8,090 nucleotides of DNA from Deltaproteobacteria bacterium UBA6967 (GTDB lineage: Bacteria > SAR324 > NAC60-12): assembly GCA_002450295.1 (NCBI GenBank), contig DJYX01000121.1, positions 1 to 8,090 of the forward strand, given 5' to 3'. The translations under genes and the position numbers were made by a program. Under the pieces are notes generated by a model that was not told where the DNA came from, did no database searches, and was given only the letters and a program-made list of their open reading frames with translations. How positions within the stretch are numbered: the stretch's first letter is position 1; each line of letters opens with the position of its first letter. This document shows positions 1 through 6,188 of the stretch, piece after piece.

Positions 1-34
1 TGATGTTTCCCCAGAACTTTCTTGATAAATCTCT

Positions 35-55
35 CCATTTTCCAAAATGGAAAAT
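35..55. repeat. Two overlapping, mutually exclusive short dyads
   Basis: CCATTTT (35-41) and AAAATGG (44-50) form a 7-bp dyad with a 2-base centre. ATTTTCC (37-43) and GGAAAAT (49-55) form a second 7-bp dyad with a 5-base loop. They share bases, so only one could fold at a time in RNA. Both are AT-rich and weak. No T-run follows that would suggest a terminator. This may be a binding site or chance. Confidence 0.3.
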
Positions 56-69
56 AAGAAGAATGTCGC

Positions 70-297
70 TTGGGAAAAAAATCATTTGCAAAATTGGTTG
101 TCATTTGTTGGAATCTGCCCGCTCTGATCACGTTTGTAGGCTCCAATACAATCGGTTCCTATTTGGTAGGCTATCGCATCAATTTGATCAATGGGAGGAA
201 GCCGGATCATCGAATTTTTTTACAAAAATTCGATGATCCGCAGGTTGAATTGATCAGAATAATTGAAACTAAGTTGGATGCAGCCCAAAAGAATTGA
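70..297 (+). CDS. Possible small membrane protein, unrecognised (75 aa)
   Basis: An open frame begins at a TTG at 70, just after an in-frame stop at 55-57, and ends with TGA at 295-297. The first half contains a hydrophobic stretch (about residues 8-37) that could be one membrane helix. The second half is charged and amphipathic (ending KLDAAQKN). I do not recognise it. Against it: the start is TTG with only a weak purine-rich GAAGAA upstream, and a perfect 17-bp inverted repeat (203-240) lies inside the frame, which is unusual for coding DNA. In its favour, the residue mix is protein-like (few Cys or Ser runs, sensible hydrophobic then charged order). It could instead be the truncated end of an older gene or a chance frame. 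It lies upstream of ugpB on the same strand with a 74-nt gap. Confidence 0.3.
   Translation: MGKKSFAKLVVICWNLPALITFVGSNTIGSYLVGYRINLINGRKPDHRIFLQKFDDPQVELIRIIETKLDAAQKN
203..240. repeat. Perfect 17-bp inverted repeat with 4-nt loop
   Basis: The left arm CGGATCATCGAATTTTT (203-219) is the exact reverse complement of the right arm at 224-240, with TTAC (220-223) between. As RNA this gives a long stem whose loop-proximal part is A/U only. No T-tract follows on either strand, so it does not look like a simple intrinsic terminator. It lies 131 nt upstream of the ugpB start and within the doubtful 70-297 frame. Possible roles include an RNA-processing or stability stem, a protein-binding site, or a small repeat element. 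Confidence 0.85.
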
Positions 298-325
298 GGA
301 AATGGAGCAGACATTCTTGATGTGC

Positions 326-339
326 CTGACCTTGGTCAG
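326..339. promoter_or_regulatory. Candidate operator dyad upstream of ugpB
   Basis: CTGACC (326-331) and GGTCAG (334-339) form a perfect 6-bp dyad with a TT centre, 32 nt before the ugpB ATG. A short symmetric site here is where a repressor or activator might act, or where a small leader hairpin could form. I could not place a convincing -35/-10 pair around it, and it does not match the PhoB direct-repeat box expected for ugp operons in enterobacteria. Confidence 0.3.
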
Positions 340-371
340 TTGCTTTTAACCGCTTGAAGATAAGGATGACC

Positions 372-1682
372 ATGAAATTCCGTAACTTGATAGCCAGTGT
401 GTTGCTGGCTACATTTGTTGTGTTCACCCCATCTGCATGGGCTCAAACTGAAATTCAGTGGTGGCATGCGATGGAAGGTGCTCTTGGCGAGACCGTGAAT
501 CGAATTGCCAGAGACTACAACGCATCTCAGTCGACCTATAAGCTCACCCCAGTGTACAAAGGTGGTTATGAAGACACCATGACCGCTGGAATTGCAGCTT
601 TCCGTGCGAAGCAGCAGCCACACATCATCCAGATCTTTGATGCTGGTGCGGCTACGATCATCAATGCAAAGGGAGCTGTCTTCCCGGTACAGGATCTGCT
701 CTCCAAGCACGGTGTTGGCTTTGATGCCAACAACTACATCAGTGGTGTTCGCTCTTTTTATGCGGACAGCAGCGGCAAGATGGTTGGAATGCCGTTCAAT
801 AGCTCCACACCAGTGATGTATTACAATAAGAATGCTTTCCAGAAAGCTGGTTTGACCCTGCCTCCAGCGACTTGGGAAGATTTTGAGATGCGAGTGGCTC
901 CGGCGCTCAAAGACGCTGGTTATGTGCCATTGGCCCAATCTCACAGTCCTTGGATTTTCTCAGAGAATTTCCATTCTCGTCACAACTTGCCGATGGCTAC
1001 CAACAATAACGGCTTCGGTGGTTTGGAGACCAAAATTCTTTACAACAACCCAGGAATGGTGACCCATTGGTCAAAGTTGAAGGAATGGCAAGACAAGGGC
1101 TTCTACAAGTACTATGGCCGAGCCTGGGGCGATAACCAGAACGGTTTCGTGAATCAGGAAGTAGGCATCTGGCTGGGTTCATCTGGTTCCTTCGGTGGAC
1201 TGAAGAACACTGCGAAGTTCCCATTTGGAACAACCTACCTGCCTTACTGGCATGCGGTTACGAACAAGCCGACCAACACCTTCATCGGTGGTGCGGCTCT
1301 GTTCGCAATGTCTGGTCATAGCGATGCCGAATACAAGGGTGTTGCTAACTTCTTTGAGTACCTTACTAAGCCAGAAGTTCAGTTCATGTGGCACCGGGAA
1401 ACTGGTTATGTGGCGATCACCAACGCTGCATATGAATTGGCTAAGAGTGAGGGGTATTACAAGGACAATCCCGATGCAGAGATCGGAATCCTTCAACTGA
1501 ACCTCCCTGGTGGTGACCATTCCAAGGGCTACCAGTTGGGCTTCTACGTCCAGGTGCGTGAGGTGATGTATGAGGAATACGACAAGCTCTTCGCTGGCAA
1601 GCAGGATGCAAAGACTGCCTTAGCCAACATCGAGGATGGTGCAAACAAATTGCTCGTCAAGTTTGCCCGTACCTACAACTAA
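372..1682 (+). CDS. ugpB: UgpB, periplasmic glycerol-3-phosphate/glycerophosphodiester-binding protein
   Basis: Solute-binding protein that captures sn-glycerol-3-phosphate or glycerophosphodiesters in the periplasm and delivers them to UgpAE. The ATG at 372 is preferred because AGGA (363-366) sits 5 nt upstream; ATG 366 and TTG 354 are in-frame alternatives. It gives 436 aa against about 438 in E. coli, with a clear signal peptide (residues 1-24, cleavage after SAWA). It aligns with E. coli UgpB throughout: WHAMEG (31-36), YKGGYE (62-67), FNSSTPVMYYNK (142-153), ENFHSRHNLP (198-207), GSSGS (269-273), IGGAA (305-309) and QVRE (395-398). Tyr66, Ser145, Trp194, the SSGS serines and Arg397 match ligand-binding positions known from E. 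coli UgpB. Asp90 stands where E. coli has a ligand-binding Glu. First gene of a ugpBAEC cluster. Codons favour C-ending forms (AAC, TTC, TAC), consistent with high expression. Family is certain; ligand preference is inferred. Confidence 0.96.
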   Translation: MKFRNLIASVLLATFVVFTPSAWAQTEIQWWHAMEGALGETVNRIARDYNASQSTYKLTPVYKGGYEDTMTAGIAAFRAKQQPHIIQIFDAGAATIINAKGAVFPVQDLLSKHGVGFDANNYISGVRSFYADSSGKMVGMPFNSSTPVMYYNKNAFQKAGLTLPPATWEDFEMRVAPALKDAGYVPLAQSHSPWIFSENFHSRHNLPMATNNNGFGGLETKILYNNPGMVTHWSKLKEWQDKGFYKYYGRAWGDNQNGFVNQEVGIWLGSSGSFGGLKNTAKFPFGTTYLPYWHAVTNKPTNTFIGGAALFAMSGHSDAEYKGVANFFEYLTKPEVQFMWHRETGYVAITNAAYELAKSEGYYKDNPDAEIGILQLNLPGGDHSKGYQLGFYVQVREVMYEEYDKLFAGKQDAKTALANIEDGANKLLVKFARTYN

Positions 1683-1695
1683 TCCTTTCTATCAT

Positions 1696-1718
1696 ACCGG
1701 ACCCGCTCTGGGTCCGGT
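1696..1718 (+). promoter_or_regulatory. ugpB-ugpA intercistronic hairpin
   Basis: ACCGGACCC (1696-1704) pairs perfectly with GGGTCCGGT (1710-1718) around the loop GCTCT. It begins 13 nt after the ugpB stop and ends 17 nt before the ugpA TTG start. It is followed by TCTAAAAAG rather than a T-run, so full intrinsic termination is unlikely. Its position matches stems that protect the binding-protein mRNA 3' end in other ABC operons (malE-malF is the known case). The inferred role is to keep UgpB in excess over the membrane subunits. Confidence 0.75.
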
Positions 1719-1735
1719 TCTAAAAAGACAATAAT

Positions 1736-2620
1736 TTGAAACGCGTTACCTTCTCTCACTCTCCTATCCCCTACCTGTTTGTCTTGCCGCAGATTGCGAT
1801 CATTGCAGTCTTTTTCCTTTGGCCTTCCTTTGAGGCGATCCAACTCTCCTTCTACCTTGAGGATCCTTGGGGACTCTCCAATGAGTTTGTTTGGTTTGAA
1901 AATTATCAGACCATCTTTGAGGATCCTGAATATGTGGGAACACTGATTGCCACCTTGATTTTCTCGCTCAGTGTGACCTTCCTGTCCCTTGGATTGGCGA
2001 TGTTGCTGGCGGTGCAGGTAGATGGATTATTGCGTGGTGGAGGAACCTACCGTCCATTGATCACTTGGGCTTACGCCATTGCTCCAGCTGTTGCAGGCTT
2101 GGTTGCCCGCTTCCTCTTCAGTCCTCAAATTGGACCAATCTATGACTTGCTGAACCCAGATGGTGAACCACCCTGGTTTGAGCCAGCTTTAGATTCAATC
2201 GATGCTTGGGTCGTCATCACATCCGGGGCTGTGTGGCGGCAGGTAAGCGTAAACTTCATTTTCCTGTTGGCAGGCTTGCAGTCTATCCCAAGATCAGTGT
2301 TAGAAGCCTCACGAATTGACAATCCCAGTGGATTCAGTCGCTTCTGGAGCGTGACGTTCCCCTTGCTTGCTCCGACGCTGTTCTTCCTGATGGTGATTAA
2401 CTTCAGTTACGCCTTCTTTGAAACTTTCGCCATTATTGATACGGTCTTCCCCTTTGGTCCACCAGCTGGTGCTGCGAGTTTGGTTTACAAGGTCTATGTA
2501 GATGGATTCAAGGGTGCTGACTTGGGAGGTTCATCAGCTCAGTCGGTAGTTTTAATGCTTTTTGTACTCGCACTTACAGTGGTCCAGTTTCGTTACCTTG
2601 AAAAGAAGATTCATTACTGA
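1736..2620 (+). CDS. ugpA: UgpA, glycerol-3-phosphate ABC transporter permease
   Basis: Inner-membrane permease that pairs with UgpE to form the translocation pore. The 294-aa protein aligns end to end with E. coli UgpA: YLFVLPQ (13-19), YAIAPAVAG (113-121), LQSIPRSVLEAS (181-192), YAFFETFAIID (225-235), YKVYVDGFKG (251-260), SSAQSVVLM (266-274) and VVQFRYLE (282-289). About six membrane helices are visible (roughly 13-35, 68-95, 105-130, 157-182, 207-232, 268-288). The EAA loop that contacts the ATPase is at 190-209; its usual Gly is Asn196 (IDN instead of IDG). The TTG start is effectively forced: an in-frame stop lies at 1721-1723 and no other accepted start precedes the first helix. The upstream ribosome-binding signal is weak (AAAAAGA), which fits lower expression than ugpB. 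It follows ugpB by 53 nt and precedes ugpE by 2 nt. Confidence 0.95.
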   Translation: MKRVTFSHSPIPYLFVLPQIAIIAVFFLWPSFEAIQLSFYLEDPWGLSNEFVWFENYQTIFEDPEYVGTLIATLIFSLSVTFLSLGLAMLLAVQVDGLLRGGGTYRPLITWAYAIAPAVAGLVARFLFSPQIGPIYDLLNPDGEPPWFEPALDSIDAWVVITSGAVWRQVSVNFIFLLAGLQSIPRSVLEASRIDNPSGFSRFWSVTFPLLAPTLFFLMVINFSYAFFETFAIIDTVFPFGPPAGAASLVYKVYVDGFKGADLGGSSAQSVVLMLFVLALTVVQFRYLEKKIHY

Positions 2621-2622
2621 TT

Positions 2623-3477
2623 ATGAAGGTACTTTGGGTTCGCTACCAATTACTGAATCACCTGTTGCTCATCCTGGGTGTCGCGTTTCTAGCACTACCT
2701 CTGTGGATGGTTTTCGCTTCTTCAACTCATGATCCTGCTACGATCATTCGTGATGGAATGCAGTTGGGGTTGAGTGATCAGTTTTTTGAAACCTACTTGG
2801 GAGTGCTAACAGAGAAGAAAGGCTTCACAGAGCAGGTGACCGCTTCGATGATGATGATCAACAGCATGATCCTTGGGGTAGGATTTGCGGTTGGCAAGAT
2901 CATCGTCTCGATGACTGCCGCCTACGCCATTGTCTACTTTCGATTTCCACTAGGAACGCTGCTTTTCTGGATCATCTTCACCACTTTGCTACTTCCATTA
3001 GAAGTCAGGATCATTCCTTCTTACAAAGTCGTAGCAGATCTGGGAATGCTTAATTCCTACTCAGGCCTGATCATCCCACTAATCGCCTCAGCCACAGGGA
3101 CGTTCTATTTTCGCCAGTTCTTCCGTTCAGTCCCAGATGAACTACTGGAAGCTGCGAAGTTGGATGGTGCCGGAGCTTGGAAATTCTTCATTGACATTCT
3201 GTTGCCCTTGTCTCGAACGATGATGGCGGCCCTCTTCATCATCATGTTTGTGGTTGGTTGGAACCAATATCTGTGGCCTTTGTTGATGACTACTGATGAG
3301 AGCTACAGCACAATCGTGCTGGGCATCAAGTCTGTGATGCAGACAATTGATGGGAACCGACTACCCGAATACAACCGTGGTTTTGCTCTAGCAATCCTTG
3401 CGCTTATCCCCCCTGTACTGATTGTAATTCTCTTCCAACGCTGGTTCATCAAGGGCCTTCTCGAGAGCGATAAATGA
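2623..3477 (+). CDS. ugpE: UgpE, glycerol-3-phosphate ABC transporter permease
   Basis: Second inner-membrane permease of the Ugp importer, 284 aa against about 281 in E. coli. Segments shared with E. coli UgpE include GKIIVSMTAAYAIVYFRFPL (91-110), LPLEVRIIPS (124-133), ASATGTFYFRQFF (155-167), the EAA loop (176-195, EAAKLDGA with the normal Gly) and VGWNQYLWPLL (211-221). The C-terminus is ESDK, like the ESEK-type end of the family. About six membrane helices are visible. Only 2 nt separate it from the ugpA stop and no strong ribosome-binding site lies at the right distance, so translational coupling to ugpA is likely. Its stop overlaps the ugpC start. The assignment is secure. Confidence 0.95.
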   Translation: MKVLWVRYQLLNHLLLILGVAFLALPLWMVFASSTHDPATIIRDGMQLGLSDQFFETYLGVLTEKKGFTEQVTASMMMINSMILGVGFAVGKIIVSMTAAYAIVYFRFPLGTLLFWIIFTTLLLPLEVRIIPSYKVVADLGMLNSYSGLIIPLIASATGTFYFRQFFRSVPDELLEAAKLDGAGAWKFFIDILLPLSRTMMAALFIIMFVVGWNQYLWPLLMTTDESYSTIVLGIKSVMQTIDGNRLPEYNRGFALAILALIPPVLIVILFQRWFIKGLLESDK

Positions 3478-4526
3478 CGACCCTCACCCTCAATAGTTTG
3501 CAAAAAACCTATGCTAACGGCACTCATGCAGTGCGGGGAATCGATCTGGAGATTTTTGATGGAGAATTGACTGTTTTTGTTGGGCCATCTGGATGTGGAA
3601 AGTCTACGTTGCTGAGAATGATTGCGGGCCTCGAAGAAATTACTTCTGGAGACCTAATGTTGGACGGATCTCGGATCAACGACGTAGAGCCTGCTCATCG
3701 AGATGTTGCGATGGTTTTCCAGAACTACGCGCTCTATCCGCACATGACTGTTCGCCGCAATATGTCCTACGCTCTCCAGAACCGAAAGGTCCCCAAGGCA
3801 GAGATTGACCGGCGTGTGGTTGAAGCGGCTCGGATACTTCAGTTGGATGAATTGTTGGAGCGCAAACCAGCACAGCTGTCTGGCGGACAGCGTCAGCGTG
3901 TCGCAATGGGAAGAGCGATTGTTCGGGAACCAAAATTATTCCTTTTTGATGAACCCCTCTCTAACCTGGATGCCCAATTACGGGCTCAGATGCGGGTGGA
4001 TATCCGCAAGTTGCAAAGACAGCTCAGAGTAACCTCGATCTTCGTTACGCACGATCAAATTGAAGCGATGACGGTCGGAGACCGTCTGGCGGTTCTGAAT
4101 AATGGAGAACTGGAGCAAATCGGCACACCGATGGAGGTTTATAGCAAACCAGCCTCTGAATTCGTCGCGTCCTTCATTGGATCCCCCAGAATCAACATCG
4201 TTTCTGGAGAAGTCAAAGCCGGGACACTCCATGTGGATGGCTTTGAACTTCCCGGTTTCTCACAGATTTCGGACCAGCCCGTGAAGGTAGGCATCCGTCC
4301 AGAAGACTTTGTTCTTGAGTCAACCGCCAAGATGAGTTTACAGATCGATCTTGTCGAGGAGTTGGGTTCGGATGAATTGCTCTACTGTGTTAGCCCTACT
4401 GGATTGGATTACCGAATACGCCGTCCAGGGGGCAGTGGTCACAAGGTCGGTGAGAACATTACGGTTTCTGTGATTTCAGAGAAACTGCACCTTTTCAGTA
4501 GCCAATCAGGCAAACGCCTCAACTGA
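3474..4526 (+). CDS. ugpC: UgpC, ATP-binding subunit of the glycerol-3-phosphate importer
   Basis: Cytoplasmic ATPase that dimerises on UgpA/UgpE and powers import. All nucleotide-binding motifs are intact: Walker A GPSGCGKST (37-45), Q-loop Gln83 in QNYALYPHM, signature LSGGQ (135-139), Walker B LFLFDE (155-160), D-loop SNLD (163-166) and switch His193. The C-terminal third is the TOBE/regulatory domain of the MalK/UgpC class (FIGSPRINI about 234-242, IRPEDF 274-279, LHLF 338-341). Length is 350 aa, normal for the family. The ATG overlaps the ugpE stop in an ATGA, so translation is coupled. MalK-type ATPases can sometimes serve more than one transporter, relevant because a second importer downstream lacks its own ATPase here; any sharing is inference. 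UgpC versus MalK/MsmK is decided by the neighbouring ugp genes. No terminator was seen directly after the stop. Confidence 0.96.
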   Translation: MTTLTLNSLQKTYANGTHAVRGIDLEIFDGELTVFVGPSGCGKSTLLRMIAGLEEITSGDLMLDGSRINDVEPAHRDVAMVFQNYALYPHMTVRRNMSYALQNRKVPKAEIDRRVVEAARILQLDELLERKPAQLSGGQRQRVAMGRAIVREPKLFLFDEPLSNLDAQLRAQMRVDIRKLQRQLRVTSIFVTHDQIEAMTVGDRLAVLNNGELEQIGTPMEVYSKPASEFVASFIGSPRINIVSGEVKAGTLHVDGFELPGFSQISDQPVKVGIRPEDFVLESTAKMSLQIDLVEELGSDELLYCVSPTGLDYRIRRPGGSGHKVGENITVSVISEKLHLFSSQSGKRLN

Positions 4527-4719
4527 TATCCTCAGCCAGTTTCATCCAAGATTGTTGGAGATTCTTCAAACGTGCTAGAGCCTTCCCCTGCCAAGTTTTG
4601 CTCTTAGGGAGCGAAACGACCAACCAACTCGCCTTGAAATCATCCGGACAACCTGAAAGTAGATTAGACCAGTGAACGCCTTTCGAGCATGTATCTGATG
4701 CTGCAAGGTTGTCCCAGTA
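4519..4719 (-). pseudogene. Minus-strand open frame, possible C-terminal gene remnant
   Basis: Read on the minus strand, an uninterrupted frame of 66 codons runs from 4719 to a TGA at 4521-4519, bounded upstream by a TAA at 4722-4720. The predicted residues look protein-like, with segments such as GCPDDFKASWLVVSLPKSK and ALARLKNLQQSWMKLAEDIS and five Trp. No ATG or GTG occurs near the beginning; the only Met is ten residues from the end, and a mid-frame TTG (4623-4621) would leave about 33 residues. Upstream of the TAA no long continuation appears in this frame. I read it as a possible decayed 3' end of a gene that converged on ugpC. Its stop overlaps the last 8 nt of ugpC. I do not recognise the family. 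Chance is a real alternative. Confidence 0.3.
4646..4714. repeat. Separated 9-bp inverted repeat in the ugpC-ynjB gap
   Basis: GGACAACCT (4646-4654) is the exact reverse complement of AGGTTGTCC (4706-4714), with 51 nt between them. It lies inside the minus-strand open frame. It could be paired binding sites or chance, since 9 bp over this span is not rare. Confidence 0.25.
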
Positions 4720-4819
4720 TTAATGGAATTTGGTTTAACAGATGTGAGTTCTGGTCAAAAACAACCCTCAAATTCCTGTCAAACTATTCCAATCTAAAAT
4801 GTTCTGCAACACCCCTATT

Positions 4820-4838
4820 TATCAATAAAATATCAATA
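4820..4838. repeat. Tandem TATCAATA repeat with 11-bp period
   Basis: TATCAATA occurs at 4820-4827 and again at 4831-4838, 11 bp apart, about one helical turn. A related TATCAATT lies at 4955-4962, close to the ynjB start. Octamers in phase on one face of the helix resemble the architecture of OmpR/PhoB-type activator sites, although the bases do not match the known PhoB consensus. AT-rich background raises the chance of coincidence. Confidence 0.5.
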
Positions 4839-4845
4839 GAAGTGC

Positions 4846-4862
4846 TTGTCTGAAACAGACGA
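4846..4862. promoter_or_regulatory. Candidate operator or leader dyad before ynjB
   Basis: GTCTG (4848-4852) and CAGAC (4856-4860) are perfect arms around AAA. In RNA the stem can extend by a U-G and a U-A pair to 7 bp (4846-4852 with 4856-4862). A second small dyad, TCAAT/ATTGA at 4864-4877, follows directly. The site lies 121 nt before the ynjB ATG and just after the tandem octamers, so it may belong to one control region. Confidence 0.35.
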
Positions 4863-4982
4863 TTCAATAAAAATTGAGGATAATTATTTTGGTAAAATAC
4901 TTGACGATTCGTTATCTGGTAACAACCCTATTGAGTAAATGTGTCTTCAAAAAATATCAATTAATCGTGGGTGACACCAATC

Positions 4983-6188
4983 ATGGCCCGATTACATCGT
5001 GTTAATTTCATTCTACTGACCCTAGTTTTCTTGCTGTTAGATAATCCAGCTTCTGCAAATGGTTGGACTGAAATTAAAGAGTTAGGAAAAGGACAAACAG
5101 TCTATTGGAATGCTTGGGGCGGTGGAGCAGAAATCAACCAATATATCCGTTGGGTTGGTCAGGAGGTGAATAGGAAGTACGATGTAGAGTTGAAGCATGT
5201 AAAGCTCAGCGACACCTCAGAGGCAGTAAATCGAGTGCTGGCTGAAAAAATTGCGGGCCGTAATCAAGATGGGTCTGTGGATTTAATTTGGATCAATGGT
5301 GAAAACTTCGCAAAGATGAAGGAAAATCAGCTGCTTTATGGACCATTCACGGAAACTCTCCCCAACTTCTCTCTTGTTGATTTTGAGAACAAGCCAACTA
5401 CCTTAGTCGATTTTACTATTCCAGTGGACGGTCTGGAAACTCCATGGGGAATGGCCCAGTTCAATTTTCCTTACAATGCTGAGCGAATTCAAAGCCCACC
5501 GACGAGTGTGGCTGAGTTGCTGGCTTGGAGTAAAAAAAATCCAGGACGCTTCAGCTATCCAGCACCTCCTGATTTTCTTGGATCAACTTTCCTTCAGCAG
5601 ATCCTGCTTGAAACGATTGAAAATCCACAATCACTTCAAAGCCCTATCGAGATGGACCAATTCCAAGAAGCCAGTCAACCCCTCTGGGACTATCTGGATC
5701 AGATTCATCCTCATCTCTGGAGGCAAGGAGAAACTTTTCCTGCAAGTGGGCCCGCCTTACGACAGCTACTTGACGATGGCCAAGTAGACATTGCCTTGTC
5801 TTTCAATCCCGCTGACACTTCAGCAGCTATTGCGAGTGGTTTACTTCCAGAAAGTACCCGTACTTTTGTTTTTGAAGCCGGAACGATTGGTAACACGCAC
5901 TTTGTCGCAATTCCCTACAATGCAGCCAATCAGGAAGGTGCCCTGTTAGTGGCTAATTTCTTACTAAGTCCAGAAGCTCAAGCCCATAAACAGAATCCAG
6001 AAATTTGGGGTGATGGCACGGTCCTCGACCTCAGAAAGCTCTCTCTAGCACAAAGAAAGCTATTTGATGACTTACCTCGTGGTATCGCCACTCTTTCTCC
6101 TGACGAACTAGGGAAAACTCAGTCAAATCCGCATCCTGACTGGCGTAACCTGCTTGATGCAGAGTGGCAACGGCGTTATGCGAACTGA
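4983..6188 (+). CDS. ynjB: YnjB-like ABC transporter periplasmic substrate-binding protein
   Basis: Probable periplasmic binding protein of an ABC importer of unknown substrate. ATG 4983 is chosen because GGTGA (4970-4974) lies 8 nt upstream; the GTG at 4971 falls within that signal. The product is 401 aa with a signal peptide (hydrophobic core about 8-19, ASA at 23-25 as likely cleavage site). It matches E. coli YnjB along its length: TVYWNAWGGG (39-48), SVDLIWINGENF (98-109), ETLPNF (124-129), ETPWGMAQF (152-160), YPAPPDFLGSTF (192-203), PLWDYLDQIHPHLWRQG (233-249), SFNPA (273-277), IGNTHFV (302-308), VANFLLSPEAQ (323-333) and a C-terminal EWQRRY (394-399). It belongs with extracellular proteins of the thiamine/iron/spermidine-like class, but that does not fix the ligand. 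Its TGA abuts the next GTG with no gap, so it is cotranscribed and probably translationally coupled. Confidence 0.92.
   Translation: MARLHRVNFILLTLVFLLLDNPASANGWTEIKELGKGQTVYWNAWGGGAEINQYIRWVGQEVNRKYDVELKHVKLSDTSEAVNRVLAEKIAGRNQDGSVDLIWINGENFAKMKENQLLYGPFTETLPNFSLVDFENKPTTLVDFTIPVDGLETPWGMAQFNFPYNAERIQSPPTSVAELLAWSKKNPGRFSYPAPPDFLGSTFLQQILLETIENPQSLQSPIEMDQFQEASQPLWDYLDQIHPHLWRQGETFPASGPALRQLLDDGQVDIALSFNPADTSAAIASGLLPESTRTFVFEAGTIGNTHFVAIPYNAANQEGALLVANFLLSPEAQAHKQNPEIWGDGTVLDLRKLSLAQRKLFDDLPRGIATLSPDELGKTQSNPHPDWRNLLDAEWQRRYAN

Larger units (their letters stand above)
4720..4982 (+). promoter_or_regulatory. AT-rich leader upstream of the ynjBC-like operon
   Basis: No gene could be supported in this stretch. 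It becomes markedly AT-rich from about 4790, as promoter regions often do, and contains the tandem octamer and the dyad listed separately. A TAAAAT at 4893-4898 is a fair -10 match, but no -35 sits at the right distance. TTGACG at 4901-4906 is a good -35 match but lacks a -10 about 17 nt downstream. I therefore infer a promoter here without placing it. The ribosome-binding site of the next gene is GGTGA at 4970-4974. Confidence 0.4.

Noticed and set aside
203..240. Inverted repeat as an intrinsic terminator of an upstream gene
   Set aside because: Neither strand has a T-run immediately after the stem; the A/T-rich part is near the loop, the wrong end for a terminator.
317..349. TTGATG with TTTTAA as a ugpB promoter
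   Set aside because: The spacer is 21 nt and the -10 match is poor, so I could not support a sigma-70 promoter here.
336..944. Long minus-strand open frame (202 codons) opposite ugpB
   Set aside because: It lies antisense to the well-supported ugpB, its residues are rich in His, Arg, Ser and Cys as expected of a shadow frame, and it matches no family I know.
4527..4600. Rho-independent terminator after ugpC
   Set aside because: No GC-rich stem followed by a T-run could be found after the stop codon.
4776..4782. CTGTCAA, resembling half of a PhoB box
   Set aside because: No second half occurs 11 bp away on either side, so a functional Pho box is not supported.
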